Shown: positions 33,597 through 42,262, counted from the stretch's first letter. The stretch is DNA of 64,000 nucleotides from Massiliimalia sp050943535 (GCA_050943535.1 JBMNPJ010000004.1:1-64000), one strand, 5' to 3'. Notes: generated from the letters alone by a model not told the origin. Numbers and translations are program-made.

Positions 33597-34470
33597 GGGA
33601 TCTGCTCCGACAATCAGTATTTACGATAAAAAGAAACGTCCCAGTGACTTGATTTTACTGGTTATTATTTATGCCTGTGCTTTTTTAGCAGTGCTTTTGT
33701 TAGTCGGAATTATCGGCTATGTTCTTTACCGGGGTCTTCCGGTCATTGACTGGCAGTTTTTGTCCACAGCACAAAGTGCTTTGAATGGAACGTTTGGGAT
33801 TCTGCCTAACATTATCAATACTCTTTATATTATTGTTATTACTCTGGTAATTGCTACCCCAATCGGGATTGGTGCAGCAATTTACCTGAATGAATATTCC
33901 AAAGGCGGAAAACTGGTTCGACTGATTGAGTTTACTACCGAAACACTGTCTGGGATTCCTTCTATTATTTTTGGTTTGTTCGGCATGGTGTTTTTTGGAG
34001 GAGTACTGAAATTAGGATTTTCTATTTTGTGTGGTTCTCTGACCCTTACCATTATGATTCTTCCAATCATTACCCGTACCACTCAGGAAGCACTGAAAAC
34101 GGTACCGGAAAGTTATCGGACAGGTGCTTTGGGAATCGGTGCTACCAAATGGTATATGATCCGCACCATTATTCTTCCAAGTGCAATTCCGGGAATTATT
34201 ACCGGTGTTATTCTGTCCATTGGGCGAATTGTAGGGGAATCTGCAGCACTGTTATTTACCGCAGGAAGCGGATATTTGATGGTAAGCAACTGGCTGACAC
34301 ATCCTCTCTCTCCGGGAGGTACCTTGACCATCCAAATGTACTTGAGCATGACCAAAGCAAAATATGACGACGCTTTTGGAATTGCGCTGGTATTGGTGGT
34401 AATTGTGTTGGCAATTAATTTCTTGACAAAAGTTTTGAGCCGAAAGTTAGATGTGAATAAGAGAGGTTGA
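33586..34470 (+). CDS. pstA: Phosphate ABC transporter permease PstA
   Basis: The 294-aa permease has six membrane segments. It shares SGIPSIIFGLFG and the EAA loop (GALGIGATKWYMIRTIILPSA) with PstA proteins. AAAAGGAGGGG lies before the ATG within the end of pstC. The last residues end near the pstB ribosome site. Confidence 0.95.
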   Translation: MTDKGSAPTISIYDKKKRPSDLILLVIIYACAFLAVLLLVGIIGYVLYRGLPVIDWQFLSTAQSALNGTFGILPNIINTLYIIVITLVIATPIGIGAAIYLNEYSKGGKLVRLIEFTTETLSGIPSIIFGLFGMVFFGGVLKLGFSILCGSLTLTIMILPIITRTTQEALKTVPESYRTGALGIGATKWYMIRTIILPSAIPGIITGVILSIGRIVGESAALLFTAGSGYLMVSNWLTHPLSPGGTLTIQMYLSMTKAKYDDAFGIALVLVVIVLAINFLTKVLSRKLDVNKRG

Positions 34471-34475
34471 TCACA

Positions 34476-35252
34476 GTGAATGATGCGAAGATGAACGATC
34501 AGGTAAAAATTCATGCAGAGCATTTGAATTTGCACTACGGGCAAAATCATGCGCTGAAAGATATAAGCATGGATATTCTCACCAATAAAATTACAGCATT
34601 TATTGGTCCTTCTGGATGCGGGAAATCCACATTTTTGAAAACCTTAAACAGAATGAATGATTTAATTCCCAATGTTACTATTGATGGAACTGTATTGCTG
34701 GACGGAGAAGATATTTATTCTCCAAAAGTAGACACCACCCTTCTTCGGAAAAAGGTAGGTATGGTGTTCCAGCAGCCAAATCCATTCCCAATGAGCATTT
34801 ATGACAACATTGCATATGGCCCAAGAATTCATGGAACTCATTCTAAAGTAAAATTGGACGAAATCGTAGAAACTGCTTTGCAGAAGGCGGCAATTTGGGA
34901 CGAAGTAAAAGACCGTTTGAAAAAATCTGCATTAGGGCTGTCCGGTGGTCAGCAGCAGCGTCTTTGTATCGCCAGAGCGTTGGCAGTAGAGCCAGATGTA
35001 CTGTTGATGGACGAACCAACTTCTGCATTGGACCCGATTTCTACCATGAAAATTGAAGAACTGATGGGTTCTTTAAAAGAAAAATACACCGTTGCCATTG
35101 TTACTCACAACATGCAGCAGGCAACCCGTATTTCTGACTACACTGCATTTTTCCTGGTAGGAGAAATGGTAGAATATAATGATACCGAAACCATGTTCTC
35201 TATGCCGAAAGACAAACGGACAGAAGACTATATTACAGGGAGGTTTGGTTAA
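34476..35252 (+). CDS. pstB: Phosphate ABC transporter ATP-binding protein
   Basis: The 258-aa ATPase has Walker A GPSGCGKST (about 40), signature LSGGQQQR (about 155), Walker B VLLMDEPTSALD and the H-loop His in VTHNMQQATR. PstB powers phosphate uptake. I set the start at GTG 34476, 9 nt after GAGAGG. An upstream TTG (34467) overlaps that site, and an ATG at 34491 is also possible. Confidence 0.95.
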   Translation: MNDAKMNDQVKIHAEHLNLHYGQNHALKDISMDILTNKITAFIGPSGCGKSTFLKTLNRMNDLIPNVTIDGTVLLDGEDIYSPKVDTTLLRKKVGMVFQQPNPFPMSIYDNIAYGPRIHGTHSKVKLDEIVETALQKAAIWDEVKDRLKKSALGLSGGQQQRLCIARALAVEPDVLLMDEPTSALDPISTMKIEELMGSLKEKYTVAIVTHNMQQATRISDYTAFFLVGEMVEYNDTETMFSMPKDKRTEDYITGRFG

Positions 35253-35253
35253 G

Positions 35254-35913
35254 TTGAGAACAAGATTTGACGAACAGCTGGAACAGCTTCATGTAGAACT
35301 GATTAAAATGGGAAGCCTGTGCGAAGAAGCAATTTCCATTGCGGCAAAAGGTTTGATGGAAGAGGATGTACAGGTTCAAAAAGTATTTTCCTTGGAATCT
35401 GAAATTGACCGGATGGAACGGGATATTGAAAACCGCTGCATGCGTCTGCTTTTACAACAGCAGCCGGTTGCAAAAGACTTGAGAAATATTTCTACAGCAC
35501 TGAAAATGATTTCTGATATGGAACGGATTGGGGATCAGGCAGCGGATATTGTAGAACTGATTCCTTATATTTCCGGATTTTCTCTTCAAAGCAAACTGCA
35601 TATCGGTGAAATGGCAAGATCCACCGTTTCTATGGTAATTGACAGCGTAGATGCATTTGTAAAAGGAGATCAGGAACTGGCTCGTCAGGTAATGGGAAGC
35701 GACGATAAAGTAGATGAGTTGTTTAATACCATTAAAGAAGAATTGATGGAACTGATCTCTCAAAAAGGTGTGGAAGCGCAGGCAGCGCTGGATTTGTTAA
35801 TGGCGGCGAAGTATTTTGAGAGAATCGGCGATCATGCAGTCAATTTGGCAGAATGGGTAGAATATTCTATTACTGGAGTTCACGAAGAAGCAGAACATCG
35901 GAAAAAAATGTGA
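35254..35913 (+). CDS. phoU: Phosphate transport system regulatory protein PhoU
   Basis: The 219-aa all-helical protein with two PhoU repeats (the acidic EMDR/DMERIGDQA pattern near residue 92 and ERIGDHAVNLAE near residue 190) binds metal clusters and represses PhoR signalling when phosphate is high. It begins at TTG 35254, 10 nt after AGGGAGG. A longer frame upstream runs inside pstB and lacks support. The family length is normal. Confidence 0.92.
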   Translation: MRTRFDEQLEQLHVELIKMGSLCEEAISIAAKGLMEEDVQVQKVFSLESEIDRMERDIENRCMRLLLQQQPVAKDLRNISTALKMISDMERIGDQAADIVELIPYISGFSLQSKLHIGEMARSTVSMVIDSVDAFVKGDQELARQVMGSDDKVDELFNTIKEELMELISQKGVEAQAALDLLMAAKYFERIGDHAVNLAEWVEYSITGVHEEAEHRKKM

Positions 35914-35942
35914 TATAATAGATCGAAAGGGAGTGAGTCAAT

Positions 35943-36620
35943 TTGATCTATTTGTTGGAAGATGACGAAAGTATTCGTGAATTGGTAATTTATACGTTGA
36001 ACAGTCAGGGGATGGAAGCCAGAGGCTTTTCAAAACCCAGTGAGTTTTGGGATGCCATGAAAAAGGAAGTTCCTTCTTTGCTGTTGTTGGATATTATGCT
36101 TCCGGAAGAGGATGGCGTAAGTATTTTAAAAAGACTTCGTTCCAGTTCTACCACTAAAAAACTGCCGGTGATTATGCTGACTGCCAAGGGCAGCGAGTAT
36201 GATACAGTGTTGGGGCTGGATAGCGGTGCAGACGATTATGTGCCCAAACCATTCCGAATGATGGAATTGTTGTCCAGAATTCGGGCACTGCTTCGGCGTA
36301 CAGCGGATGACAACCAGCTGGAAGAATATCAGGTAGGGACGCTTTATGTTTGCCCTTCCCGGCATATTGTCCGTTCCGGTGATCAGGATGTAGTGCTCAC
36401 ATTAAAAGAATTTGAACTGCTTTGTCTGCTTATCTCCAATCGGGAAACTGTGTTTACCCGTTCTCAGCTGTTAGATAAAATATGGGGATATGAATTTGAC
36501 GGGGAAAGCCGTACCGTTGACGTTCATATTCGGACACTGCGTCAAAAATTGGGGCAGGCCGGAGAGTATATTGAAACAGTACGAGGCATTGGATATAAGA
36601 TTGGAGGGAAACACGTATGA
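35943..36620 (+). CDS. phoB: Phosphate regulon response regulator (PhoB/PhoP-like)
   Basis: The 225-aa protein has a receiver domain (Asp50 in LLLDIMLPEEDG, KPF near 102) and an OmpR-type winged helix (ending VRGIGYKIGG). It starts at TTG with GGGAG about 10 nt upstream; the first residues MIYLLEDDES fit the family. It overlaps phoR by 4 bp (ATGA). Its place after pst-phoU makes the phosphate assignment firm; it likely binds the TTAACA-like sites before pstS. Confidence 0.9.
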   Translation: MIYLLEDDESIRELVIYTLNSQGMEARGFSKPSEFWDAMKKEVPSLLLLDIMLPEEDGVSILKRLRSSSTTKKLPVIMLTAKGSEYDTVLGLDSGADDYVPKPFRMMELLSRIRALLRRTADDNQLEEYQVGTLYVCPSRHIVRSGDQDVVLTLKEFELLCLLISNRETVFTRSQLLDKIWGYEFDGESRTVDVHIRTLRQKLGQAGEYIETVRGIGYKIGGKHV

Positions 36621-38287
36621 CCAAACGGATTTTCCGTTCGATTTTGTTGGCTTCTTCTGTGATTTTAATTGTGGGATTGGCGTTTGTAATGGGGATTTTA
36701 TATCGCCAGTTCGGCAATCAGCTGCAAAAGGAACTGCAAAACGAAGCCAGCTATCTTGCTGTGGCAGTGAATAAACAGGGTGTAGAAATTTTTGATGATC
36801 TGTCATCCATAAGAAGCGAAAGAATTACTTTGGTAGCTCCGGATGGAACGGTTATTTACGACAACAGAGCGGACGCAAGTACCATGGATAATCACGCCCA
36901 GCGGGAAGAAATTTCCAAGGCACTTCAGGATGGAACAGGCACCTCTGTCCGTTATTCTGATACGCTTTCTGAAAAGACTGTGTATTATGCGGTTCGTTTG
37001 GACGATGGGTCTGTACTGCGCATTTCCAGTACACAGTATACGGTGGTATCTGTAATTCTCAATTTACTGCCGTCCTTTATTTTAATTGTGGTGATTATGG
37101 TGCTCCTGTCTGTACTGTTGGCTTCTCGGGCATCTAAAAAGATTGTGGCGCCTTTAAATCAAATGGATTTGGAACATCCGGAAGATAATGAACCCTATGA
37201 TGAAATTACGCCGCTCTTATCCAAGATCAGCCGTCAGCAGAAAACGATTCAGGCTCAGCTGACTGATGCAAAACGTCAGCAGGAAGAATTTTCTCTAATT
37301 ACAGAGCACATGAATGAAGGAATCCTGGTAATTGACAATCAGACAGATTTGCTGTCTTATAATACCAGTGCCCTGCACTTACTGGGGGCTTCTCCAAAAC
37401 AGGGAACACAGGGAAGTGTTTTGGTACTCAACAGAAGTGAGCCGTTCCGCAAAGCAGTAGAATCTGCTTTGGGTGGAAAACATTATGATACCTGGATGGA
37501 ACTGGATAACCTGTTCTGCCAGATCATTGCAAACCCGGTTTATCATGATGGAAAAGTTCAGGGCGCGGTATTGCTTTTGGTGGATGTTACAGAAAAAATG
37601 CAGCGGGAAAGTCTGAGAAGAGAGTTTACCGCAAATATTTCTCATGAATTGAAAACACCACTGACCTCTATTTCTGGATTTGCAGAAATTTTGCAAAACG
37701 GAATGGTTCAGGAAAAAGATACCAAGAAGTTTGCTGGCAGAATTTTTGATGAAGCACAGCGCCTGATTACTTTGGTTAGCGATATTATTAAAATTTCTCA
37801 GCTGGATGAAGGCTGTCTGCCGTACACCAAAGAACCAGTCAATATCAATAAAGTGGTAGAGGACTGCTTCCATCACTTACAGCCTGCAGCGGAGAAGATG
37901 CAAATTGAGCTGAAATTGGAAGGGGAAGAGATTACCCTGCAAACAGTTAAGCCAATCCTGGAAGAAGTTATCTATAATTTGTGCGACAACGGGATTAAAT
38001 ACAACCAAAAAGGCGGAAGCGTCACGGTTTCTGTTAAGAAAAATCAAACAGGAACACAGATCGTCGTAAAAGATACTGGAATTGGTATTCCAGTAGCGGA
38101 TCAAATGCGGGTATTTGAACGCTTCTATCGAGTAGATAAAAGTCATTCCAAAGAAATTGGCGGCACCGGTTTAGGTCTTTCTATTGTAAAGCATGGAGCG
38201 GCTTATTTGGGTGCAGAAATTAAAGTGGAAAGTGAAGTTGGAAAAGGAACTTCCTTTACCCTGCTGTTTCAGAACGAAAATGCATAA
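36617..38287 (+). CDS. phoR: Phosphate regulon sensor histidine kinase
   Basis: The 556-aa kinase has a membrane segment near 10-30, an extracellular part (about 35-140), a second membrane segment (about 145-170), HAMP, a PAS-like region (about 215-330), and a transmitter with phospho-acceptor His343 in SHELKTPLTS, an N-box (YNLCDNGIKYN) and G-boxes (DTGIGIP, GGTGLGLSI). It senses phosphate status through PhoU and the Pst complex and phosphorylates the regulator upstream. It is complete. Confidence 0.93.
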   Translation: MTKRIFRSILLASSVILIVGLAFVMGILYRQFGNQLQKELQNEASYLAVAVNKQGVEIFDDLSSIRSERITLVAPDGTVIYDNRADASTMDNHAQREEISKALQDGTGTSVRYSDTLSEKTVYYAVRLDDGSVLRISSTQYTVVSVILNLLPSFILIVVIMVLLSVLLASRASKKIVAPLNQMDLEHPEDNEPYDEITPLLSKISRQQKTIQAQLTDAKRQQEEFSLITEHMNEGILVIDNQTDLLSYNTSALHLLGASPKQGTQGSVLVLNRSEPFRKAVESALGGKHYDTWMELDNLFCQIIANPVYHDGKVQGAVLLLVDVTEKMQRESLRREFTANISHELKTPLTSISGFAEILQNGMVQEKDTKKFAGRIFDEAQRLITLVSDIIKISQLDEGCLPYTKEPVNINKVVEDCFHHLQPAAEKMQIELKLEGEEITLQTVKPILEEVIYNLCDNGIKYNQKGGSVTVSVKKNQTGTQIVVKDTGIGIPVADQMRVFERFYRVDKSHSKEIGGTGLGLSIVKHGAAYLGAEIKVESEVGKGTSFTLLFQNENA

Positions 38288-38294
38288 ATGACAG

Positions 38295-38338
38295 TAAAAA
38301 AGAAAAGCGTGCTTTTTAAAGCACGCTTTTCTTTTTTA
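38295..38338. terminator. Bidirectional terminator between phoR and the GDSL hydrolase
   Basis: The inverted repeat AAAAAAGAAAAGCGTGCTT/AAGCACGCTTTTCTTTTTT overlaps the last codons of the minus-strand gene and has A/T tracts on both sides. Confidence 0.9.
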
Positions 38339-38983
38339 CCATTCATAATCCAGTGCTTTTAATACAGCACGCATAATAATGGTGTGACCTACAATATCAG
38401 GATGGATATAGTCCCAGTTGACAGACATAGGATGATAATGTTCAAAATACTGGTCAAAGGCAGCCTGTAAATCAACAAATACAGCGCCATATTCTTCTGC
38501 CAGTTTTTTTACTACCTGAGCATACTGCTCCATACGGATCCGCATGGGGTCCTGTCGGTTAGTTTCCATAAAATAAGGGGTCATGAGAATCAGACCTTTT
38601 AAAGTAGGAAGAGTTCTTTCGATCATGATTCTTAGATTTTGTTCGTATTCTTCTACTCCCACATGCTGTTCTGTCAGTAGGGGAGAGTCAAACTGACGCC
38701 AGACATCATTGATGCCAATGAGGATTCCCAGCCAGTCTGGATGGAGGTCCATCACATCAGTATCCCATCGTGCCAGAAGATCACGGGTGTTGTTGCCGGC
38801 GATTCCCATGTTGATAACCCGAATTTTGGATTCCGGATAGGTGGTTTTCAGCATGGCGTCTACCAAGCCTACATAGCTTTTTCCAATACCGCCAAACAGA
38901 CCTTCCCCATAGGGACGGGCCCGTTCGAAGTCGGAAATGGAATCTCCGATGAATACTAATTTGCTTCCCTTTTCAATTTTCAT
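38336..38983 (-). CDS. SGNH/GDSL-family hydrolase (acetylxylan-esterase-like)
   Basis: The 215-aa cytoplasmic protein has the SGNH blocks: GDSISD (Ser15), a glycine block (NMGIAGNNTRDLL, about 58), GINDVW (about 90) and DYIHPD near residue 197. It resembles Axe2-type carbohydrate deacetylases and related esterases. The start is the ATG at 38983, 10 nt after AAAGG; an ATG 3 codons earlier is too close to that site. The substrate is unknown. An acetylated sugar would fit the GH genes in the window. Confidence 0.85.
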   Translation of the reverse strand: MKIEKGSKLVFIGDSISDFERARPYGEGLFGGIGKSYVGLVDAMLKTTYPESKIRVINMGIAGNNTRDLLARWDTDVMDLHPDWLGILIGINDVWRQFDSPLLTEQHVGVEEYEQNLRIMIERTLPTLKGLILMTPYFMETNRQDPMRIRMEQYAQVVKKLAEEYGAVFVDLQAAFDQYFEHYHPMSVNWDYIHPDIVGHTIIMRAVLKALDYEW

Positions 38984-39010
38984 GATTCTCATACCTTTCT
39001 GTCATAAATT

Positions 39011-39331
39011 TTACTGAATGGTTACTGCGGTACCAGAGACGGTTACCATCAGCATTCCGTTATCTGCGCCCAATACTTCATAGTCAACGTCAACGCCTAC
39101 AACAGCATTCGCACCCATGGCGGCTGCCCGCTGCTGCATTTCCAACATGGCATTTTCCCGGGCGTTCACCAGTTCTTCTTCATAGCTTCCGCTTCGGCCG
39201 CCAAAGAAATTGGCAAATCCGGCAGCCAAATCCTTGACAAAATTGACGCCGGAAATCACTTCGCCGAATACGACGCCGTGATAGGCAACAATGGTTTTTC
39301 CTTCAATTTGTGGAGTGGTAGTAACGATCAT
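39011..39331 (-). CDS. YbjQ-family (heavy-metal-binding domain) protein
   Basis: The 106-aa protein has the family pattern IEGKTIVAYHGVVFGEVISG and ends ADNGMLMVTVSGTAV. These proteins form pentameric rings; their biological function is not settled. The start ATG at 39331 has AAGGA 8 nt upstream; a longer frame upstream lacks one. It is just before the GDSL gene on the same strand and may share a transcript. Confidence 0.85.
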   Translation of the reverse strand: MIVTTTPQIEGKTIVAYHGVVFGEVISGVNFVKDLAAGFANFFGGRSGSYEEELVNARENAMLEMQQRAAAMGANAVVGVDVDYEVLGADNGMLMVTVSGTAVTIQ

Positions 39332-39378
39332 ACAATTCATCCTTTCTGAAAAATAGTTGTATAGCAGGTTATCATTCA

Positions 39379-39701
39379 ACTGAGAGAATATGCGCCGAAG
39401 GCAGTTTGGGTCCAGGGACGTGAGTCCTTATTATTCAGTAAAGCGAAAATGATTGGGACGATTGCTTCACTGATAGAATGCACGCCGAAGGCGGTTGGGG
39501 TCCAGGGACGTGAGTCCTTATTATTCAGTAAAGCGAAAATGATTGGGACGATTGCTTTACTGATAGAATGCGCGCCGAAGGCGGTTGGGGTTTAGGGACG
39601 TGAGTCCTTATTATTCAGTAAAGCAAAAATGATTGGGATGATTGCTTCACTGACAGAATGCGCGCCGAAGGCGGTTGGGGTCCAGGGACGTGAGTCCCTG
39701 G
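39379..39701. repeat. 90-bp tandem repeat (about 3.5 copies)
   Basis: Units begin at 39379, 39469, 39559 and 39649 (partial), with exact 90-bp spacing and few mismatches. Each contains GCCGAAGGCGGTTGGGG and TCCAGGGACGTGAGTCC. The last, partial unit lies inside the 3' end of the amidohydrolase gene, where CCAGGGAC/GTCCCTGG (39682-39701) is a complete palindrome. The other units have only part of the right arm. The period is a multiple of 3, and copies 1-3 lie in the 315-bp space after the stop codon. Confidence 0.9.
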
Positions 39702-40507
39702 TTCAACAGGGAAAGGGCGTTTTTGTGGAAAATCAGTTCCAGTTCTTGGTCACTGAGTCCCAGATTTTCTAAAAAGGAAATTCCTTGGTTTCCGTCGCTC
39801 CAGGGACAGTCGGTGGCGAATAAAATTCGGTGAGCACCGTGATTGCGGATGATCCGCAGTGCCTGTTCCCGGGAACAGGGAGCAGAAGGGGTTGAGGTAT
39901 CCAGATATAGGTTTTTTCCCACTAAGTGCTCCTCGGTGTCGTCATAACGCCCTAGTCCGCCCATGTGAGCCGCGATGACTGTTAGATTTGGAAACTGCTC
40001 GATTACCTTTTTAAGACGATATGCAGGGGCGTGAATCAGTTTTGGGGATACAGGATCGCATCCGGTATGGAGCATTAAAGGAAGATGAAGCTGCGCGATA
40101 GTGTCGTAAATCGGAAACAGTTTTGGGTCATCCACCATAAAATTCTGATAGTCCGGGTGAAGTTTTACCCCATAAAGCCCTAGGGAGCGGATTCGTTCCA
40201 GCTCGTCCAGTGCATCCGGTGCATCCGGATGCACAGAGCCAAAGCAGACAATGCCGGGGGTGGTTTTCTGGATGGATGCTGCCCAGTTATTTACGGTTGT
40301 CTGTTGACTGGGTTTGGTAGCAATCTGCATCAGTACCCCGTCATGAGCTCCGTACTGGGACAGTTTTTCTACTGCTCCGGATACCGTTCCGTCAGTGACT
40401 GGCTGAGAACCGGCGATTTTGCTCAAATGCTCCATGGTACGTCCGGCAATTTTGTCCGGAAATGCGTGAATGTGAAAGTCAATACGGTGGGTTTTCCCTG
40501 TCAGCAT
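39647..40507 (-). CDS. Amidohydrolase-2-type metal-dependent hydrolase
   Basis: The 286-aa TIM-barrel protein has HxH (DFHIHAF, His12 and His14), GVKLHPDYQ (about 134), LMLHTG (about 165), a later His in AAHMGG (about 202) and the metal Asp in FATDCPW (about 250). The family includes decarboxylases and lactonases acting on small acids. The substrate is unknown. AAAGGAGG is just upstream of ATG. The last 15-16 codons (LDPNRLRRAFCQ) are encoded by the first unit of the 90-bp repeat, so the native C-terminus may have been altered. Confidence 0.85.
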   Translation of the reverse strand: MLTGKTHRIDFHIHAFPDKIAGRTMEHLSKIAGSQPVTDGTVSGAVEKLSQYGAHDGVLMQIATKPSQQTTVNNWAASIQKTTPGIVCFGSVHPDAPDALDELERIRSLGLYGVKLHPDYQNFMVDDPKLFPIYDTIAQLHLPLMLHTGCDPVSPKLIHAPAYRLKKVIEQFPNLTVIAAHMGGLGRYDDTEEHLVGKNLYLDTSTPSAPCSREQALRIIRNHGAHRILFATDCPWSDGNQGISFLENLGLSDQELELIFHKNALSLLNQGLTSLDPNRLRRAFCQ

Positions 40508-40553
40508 AAGATCCTCCTTTGAATATTTATTTGATTGTTACTGTAAAGGTTTT

Positions 40554-41096
40554 TTATAGATAAAACTCGAGGGCATACAAAATAGCCAGAATAGAAACAC
40601 CAGATTGAGTTTGATTTTCTTTGAGCAGCGTCAGCACCTGATCTTTTGTCATCCACTGTTTGTCGCCCACTTCATTGTGGTCAAACTCCATGGTTTCTGT
40701 GTGGACTCTGGCGGCAAATACATGTATGGTCAAATCGGACATCCCGTTGCTGGGATTGTGTTTGCATAAAAAGGTTACATCTTTTAGGGTACAGCCGGTT
40801 TCTTCCCAGCATTCTCTTTTTGCCGCTTGTTCCGGCGTTTCACCGTCTTCGATTTTACCTGCGGGAATTTCCCATTCCAGCCGGTTTGTAATATAGCGTT
40901 TGGACTGAATCATCAAAATTTCGTTCTTTTCATTGAAAATCACGCAGCTGACAGATTCTCGAGGAAAATGCAGTTTGTGATAAGCGGGAATCACAGAGCC
41001 GTCCGACATTTGAACCTGATCGGAATATAGGCAAATCCATTCACTTTCATAGATGACCTTTCGTTCCAATAATTGAGGAAATTCACTTTTGTCCAT
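40554..41096 (-). CDS. NUDIX hydrolase, ADP-ribose pyrophosphatase-like
   Basis: The 180-aa protein contains a complete Nudix box at 80-102, with glycine 80, the REC-W-EETGC core and the preceding LEWEIPAGKIEDGE that is typical of ADP-ribose or GDP-sugar pyrophosphatases (NudF-like). It would hydrolyse ADP-ribose and related nucleoside diphosphates in the cytosol. AGGAGG lies before ATG. It is 46 bp upstream of the amidohydrolase on the same strand. Confidence 0.9.
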   Translation of the reverse strand: MDKSEFPQLLERKVIYESEWICLYSDQVQMSDGSVIPAYHKLHFPRESVSCVIFNEKNEILMIQSKRYITNRLEWEIPAGKIEDGETPEQAAKRECWEETGCTLKDVTFLCKHNPSNGMSDLTIHVFAARVHTETMEFDHNEVGDKQWMTKDQVLTLLKENQTQSGVSILAILYALEFYL

Positions 41097-41269
41097 AAAA
41101 AGACCTCCTGGTTATGGTGTAGGCGTAGTTTTCAGATCAAAAACGACAGGGCTACAAAATCTGGAATCATAGCGAGAGAGGGAAAACGCTATATTTTCCA
41201 CCTCACTGTTTACAGATTTGTACACTATGTCAATCATACTCTGTTTTTTTCAAAAAGTCCAGATAAGGT

Positions 41270-41298
41270 TTGACTTTATTCCGTAATTTGGATATAAT
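41270..41298 (+). promoter_or_regulatory. rnpB: Sigma-A promoter of the RNase P RNA gene
   Basis: TTGACT (41270-41275) and TATAAT (41293-41298) are 17 bp apart, placing the transcript start near 41305, where the RNA begins. Confidence 0.85.
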
Positions 41299-41304
41299 AA
41301 ATTC

Positions 41305-41650
41305 TGCGAGTAAGCTGTACGGCAGCGCTTATGGCGAGGAAAGTCCGAGCATCACAGGACAGGATAGCTGCTAACGGCAGCCGGAGGCGACTCTAGGGCT
41401 AGTGCAACAGAGAGATACCGCCTGCTTGACAGGTAAGGATGGAAAGGCGAGGTAAGAGCTCACCAGCGCGCGGGGAACCGTGTGGCTATGTAAACCCTAT
41501 CCGATGCAACACCGACTGAGATGGATTCGTTGGTCCGACGGTCTCGACGGGTGGCAGTGAGGTGGAAACACTTCCGAGCGTCAGCGGCGACGCGGCGCAA
41601 AGATAGATTGCCGTATTTAACAGAACTCGGCTTATAGGCTTACTCGACAG
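41305..41650 (+). ncRNA. rnpB: RNase P RNA (bacterial class A)
   Basis: Conserved RNase P segments are present in order: GAGGAAAGTCCG (CR I, about 41336), ACAGGACAGGAT, GGTAAGAGCTCACCAG (about 41451), and AGAACTCGGCTTATAGGC (about 41622). The 5' CGAGTAAGC (41307-41315) pairs with the 3' GCTTACTCG (41638-41646) to close helix P1/P2. It is the ribozyme that matures tRNA 5' ends. The exact 3' end is not certain. A weak hairpin ACAGG/CCTGT follows at 41647-41661. Confidence 0.95.
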
Positions 41651-41742
41651 GTTTTTCCTGTAAAAACTGGACAGGCATCTTTTTGTCATTGGAAGCATAT
41701 ACTAAAATCAAACAAGAAAATTTTTGATTTGAAAAAAAGTGC

Positions 41743-41771
41743 TTGACAAATGGATGGATTTCTGGTAGAAT
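41743..41771 (+). promoter_or_regulatory. Sigma-A promoter of the tRNA array
   Basis: TTGACA (41743-41748) and TAGAAT (41766-41771) are 17 bp apart, 29 bp before tRNA-Val. Confidence 0.85.
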
Positions 41772-41800
41772 AATATCCGTCGCTGATGAGGCGGCTATGT

Positions 41801-41876
41801 GGGAGCATAGCTCAGCTGGGAGAGCATCTGCCTTACAAGCAGAGGGTCACAGGTTCGAGCCCTGTTGTTCCCACCA
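41801..41876 (+). tRNA. tRNA-Val (anticodon TAC)
   Basis: The complete 76-nt cloverleaf has acceptor GGGAGCA/TGTTCCC, anticodon loop CTTACAA, T-loop GGTTCGAGCC and encoded CCA. Confidence 0.95.
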
Positions 41877-41883
41877 AAGTGGG

Positions 41884-41913
41884 ACAGCAATGGATAGTTC
41901 CATTGCTGTTTTA
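41884..41913 (+). terminator. Terminator-like hairpin inside the tRNA array
   Basis: The perfect 11-bp stem ACAGCAATGGA/TCCATTGCTGT with loop TAGT is followed by TTTTA. It lies between tRNA-Val and tRNA-Phe, so it may stop most transcripts after tRNA-Val or be a processing structure. Confidence 0.7.
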
Positions 41914-41938
41914 CTAACCTTAATGAAATGCTGAATTT

Positions 41939-42014
41939 GCCTCTGTAGCTCAGTCGGTAGAGCAGGGGACTGAAAATCCCCGTGTCGATGGTTCGATTCC
42001 GTCCGGAGGCACCA
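41939..42014 (+). tRNA. tRNA-Phe (anticodon GAA)
   Basis: The complete 76-nt tRNA has acceptor GCCTCTG/CGGAGGC, anticodon loop CTGAAAA and encoded CCA. Confidence 0.95.
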
Positions 42015-42019
42015 TATTT

Positions 42020-42095
42020 GCGGATTTAGCTCATCTGGTAGAGCGCCACCTTGCCAAGGTGGAGGTAGCGAGTTCGAGCCTCGTAATCCGCTCCA
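42020..42095 (+). tRNA. tRNA-Gly (anticodon GCC)
   Basis: The complete 76-nt tRNA has acceptor GCGGATT/AATCCGC, anticodon loop TTGCCAA and encoded CCA. Confidence 0.95.
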
Positions 42096-42099
42096 ATCT

Positions 42100-42173
42100 G
42101 GTACCATAGCCAAGTGGTAAGGCAGAGGTCTGCAACACCTTCATCCCCAGTTCAAATCTGGGTGGTACCTCCA
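42100..42173 (+). tRNA. tRNA-Cys (anticodon GCA)
   Basis: The complete 74-nt tRNA has acceptor GGTACCA/TGGTACC, anticodon loop CTGCAAC and encoded CCA. Confidence 0.95.
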
Positions 42174-42206
42174 AAAAACAGGGAACAGTTTGTTCCCTGT
42201 TTTTTC
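42174..42206 (+). terminator. Terminator of the tRNA array
   Basis: A stem ACAGGGAACA/TGTTCCCTGT follows the tRNA-Cys CCA and is followed by a TTTTTT tract. Confidence 0.9.
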
Positions 42207-42217
42207 TTTTCCAGAAG

Positions 42218-42262
42218 AAAAGCTGTTCCTTTGCACTTGCTTTGGAACAGCTTTTTTTATTT
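42218..42262. terminator. Terminator after the ABC exporter operon
   Basis: The stem AAAGCTGTTCC/GGAACAGCTTT (42219-42254) has T-rich flanks on both strands. It ends the minus-strand ABC operon and backs up the tRNA terminator. Confidence 0.8.

Noticed and set aside
39379..39701. CRISPR array
   Set aside because: The units are 90-bp direct tandem repeats without unique spacers, and no cas gene is near.
41486..41698. Protein-coding frame on the minus strand across the RNase P RNA
   Set aside because: It lies wholly in the structured RNA and has no ribosome site or recognisable family.
41743..42113. Small open frames over the tRNA genes
   Set aside because: They are incidental frames across tRNA cloverleaves, with no codon pattern or ribosome sites.
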